Positions 5,766 through 6,874 of a DNA stretch of 6,874 nucleotides are shown here, in pieces. The stretch's first letter is position 1. Every line of letters begins with the position of its first letter. Location: assembly GCA_900552155.1 (NCBI GenBank), contig URYU01000097.1, positions 1 through 6,874 of the forward strand, in the 5' to 3' direction. Made by a program: the position numbers and the translations under genes. The stretch is from an uncultured Collinsella sp. (GTDB taxonomy: Bacteria > Actinomycetota > Coriobacteriia > Coriobacteriales > Coriobacteriaceae). Below the pieces are notes generated by a model. That model ran no database searches. It saw only the letters and a program-made list of their open reading frames with translations, and was not told where the DNA came from.

Positions 5766-5867
5766 CGGCTTTCCCGGGCACCCGATCTTGCCGTTCAAAC
5801 CGTCGCTTGTGTACCAAAGTACGCGGCGCTCCTCTTTTACGGCAACCTCGGGCACCTGGGAAAGCCG
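5766..5867 (+). promoter_or_regulatory. Long structured RNA element between the two double-cubane genes
   Basis: CGGCTTTCCCGGGCACCCG (5766-5784) pairs with CGGGCACCTGGGAAAGCCG (5849-5867): 10 perfect pairs, a G-U, two G-C, two mismatches, then four more pairs. After a symmetric 3/3 internal loop, TTGCCGT (5788-5794) pairs perfectly with ACGGCAA (5839-5845). At the tip, GTGTAC (5809-5814) pairs with GTACGC (5819-5824) around CAAA. About 102 of the 150 intergenic bases form this single folded arm. The ribosome-binding site of the next gene (5892-5896) lies outside it. The following TTTCCTTGG is not a real T-tract. It may be a cis-regulatory RNA, a processing or stability element, or a repeat. 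I could not assign it to a named class. Confidence 0.55.
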
Positions 5868-5900
5868 TTTCCTTGGTTGGTTGAAAGGTTTAGGAGTTAT

Positions 5901-6874
5901 ATGTCGGAAAATATTGAGCAGCCGTTGCCGTCCACGTTTGAGGAGTTCAACGAGCAGCGCAAGGCGGCGTTTATTCGCGTCAAGGATTATAAGCAGGCGG
6001 GTAATCGCCTGGTCGGTTTTCTGTGCAGCTACACGCCGCTCGAGATTATCGATGCCGCGGGGGCTGCGAGCGTGGCGCTGTGCGGCACGTCCGACGAGGT
6101 GATTCCCGAGGCCGAGAAGGTGCTGCCGGCAAATCTCTGTCCGCTCATCAAGTCGACGTACGGCTTTGCCTACTCGCAAAAGTGCCCGTTTACGTACTTT
6201 AGCGACATGATCATCGGTGAGACCACCTGCGACGGCAAGAAGAAGATGTACGAGCTACTCAACGAGCTCAAGCGTACGCACATTCTGCACCTGCCGCAGG
6301 GTCGCGATCGCGCCTACGAGCGTGAAGGCTGGTACGAGGAGTGCCGCCTGCTCAAGGAGGAGCTCGAGAACTTCTACGGCATCGCGATTACCGACGATGA
6401 TCTGCGCGCTGCCGTCCGTCGTCGCAACCGCTTGCGTGCGGCCCAGCTCGAGATGTTTGCGCTGCAGGCCAACCAGCCGGCGGCCATGAGCGGCGTCGAT
6501 CTGATGAGCACCATGTTTGCCGGTACGTTCAGCTTTGATATCGAGGCCTATACGCAGCAGCTGGAGCAAAAGGTTGCCAAGCTGCGCGAGACCTACGACG
6601 CGGGTGAGCGCCCGGTCGCGGCAGACGCCAAGCGCATTCTGATCACCGGCTGCCCGGTGGGCGGCGTGATCAACAAGATCGGCCGTACTATCGAGTCCAA
6701 CGGCGGTGTGGTCGTGTGCATGGACGACTGCTCGGGCGAGCGCACGGCGGCCATGATGATCGACCCGGAGGCTCCCGACATTCTGCGCGCCATCGCCGAC
6801 CGCTATCTGGATATCAACTGCTCGGTCATGACGCCCAACGACGGTCGTATGGAAAACACGCTGGCCATGTGCGA
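5901..6874 (+). CDS. Second double-cubane-cluster / 2-hydroxyacyl-CoA dehydratase D-subunit family protein, 3' end outside window
   Basis: ATG 5901 follows AGGAG (5892-5896) by four bases. The frame is open for 324 codons to the right edge, so about 55-60 residues are missing by comparison with the first copy. It aligns with E. coli YjiM nearly from its start: LVGFLCSYTPLEIIDAAGA (37-55), LPANLCPLIKSTYGFA (75-90), CPFTYFSDMIIGETTCDGKK (95-114), RILITGCPVGGVINKIG (245-261), DDCSGE (275-280), INCSVMTPNDGRM (305-317). Likely cluster cysteines are 80, 95, 110, 277 and 307, matching the first copy; the sixth lies past the edge. It lacks the first copy's long N-terminal extension and has Cys251 (TGCP) where that one has Thr. 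It is a diverged paralogue in the same direction, 150 bases downstream and probably co-transcribed. The activase (YjiL/HgdC type) would be expected nearby, but none is in view. Its role may be electron transfer or reduction of an unknown substrate. Confidence 0.88.
   Translation, partial: MSENIEQPLPSTFEEFNEQRKAAFIRVKDYKQAGNRLVGFLCSYTPLEIIDAAGAASVALCGTSDEVIPEAEKVLPANLCPLIKSTYGFAYSQKCPFTYFSDMIIGETTCDGKKKMYELLNELKRTHILHLPQGRDRAYEREGWYEECRLLKEELENFYGIAITDDDLRAAVRRRNRLRAAQLEMFALQANQPAAMSGVDLMSTMFAGTFSFDIEAYTQQLEQKVAKLRETYDAGERPVAADAKRILITGCPVGGVINKIGRTIESNGGVVVCMDDCSGERTAAMMIDPEAPDILRAIADRYLDINCSVMTPNDGRMENTLAMC

Noticed and set aside
5629..6102. 157-codon + strand frame spanning the gap between the two double-cubane genes
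   Set aside because: It overlaps both genes out of frame and crosses the folded gap, and its product is Arg/Ser-rich shadow sequence. The real genes have clear motifs and ribosome-binding sites.

Overview
The window is GC-rich, densely coded bacterial DNA with all recognisable genes on the + strand. Strong G/C preference at third codon positions produces long open shadows on the other strand. It combines molybdate uptake, molybdenum-cofactor synthesis and oxygen-sensitive double-cubane iron-sulfur proteins, which points to an anaerobe. My best guess is a gut actinomycete of the class Coriobacteriia (Collinsella-like). That is inferred from style and gene content, because no rRNA or other marker is present.

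Positions 1-493 hold the 3' part of a MogA/MoaB-type cofactor gene. Its last ~40 codons run through a good Rho-independent terminator (387-423) and into the modA operator, so its native stop appears to have been lost. Positions 464-576 hold the modA control region: nested TTCTC/GAGAA repeats, a perfect TATAAT box and a short foldable leader. The mod operon follows: modA (577-1452, lipoprotein binding protein), modB (1521-2963, permease with a large extra extracytoplasmic domain) and modC (2967-3842, ATPase). modC is cut by an in-frame TAA at codon 292. A further 64 good codons follow in the same frame to 4037, and a terminator (4049-4083) comes just after.

Positions 4038-4466 (429 bases) form a long non-coding leader region. 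It holds the mod terminator, a promoter with an extended -10 surrounded by TCAAC/GTTGA half-sites, a 22-codon leader ORF with an ideal Shine-Dalgarno, a stem overlapping the end of that ORF, and a fold that can hide the ribosome-binding site of the next gene. Next come two tandem paralogues of the 2-hydroxyacyl-CoA dehydratase D-subunit / double-cubane-cluster protein family (E. coli YjiM-like). The first is complete (4467-5750). The second (5901 onward) runs off the right edge. The 150-base gap between them is almost entirely occupied by one long folded element (5766-5867).

The Mog-type protein and ModABC serve one purpose: bringing in molybdate and inserting it into molybdopterin. The dehydratase-like pair would act on low-potential electron transfer or reduction of an unknown substrate, and would need an ATP-dependent activase that is not in the window. 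The points most worth checking are the interrupted modC, the over-run mog gene, the enlarged ModB, and the two structured leaders of the double-cubane genes.
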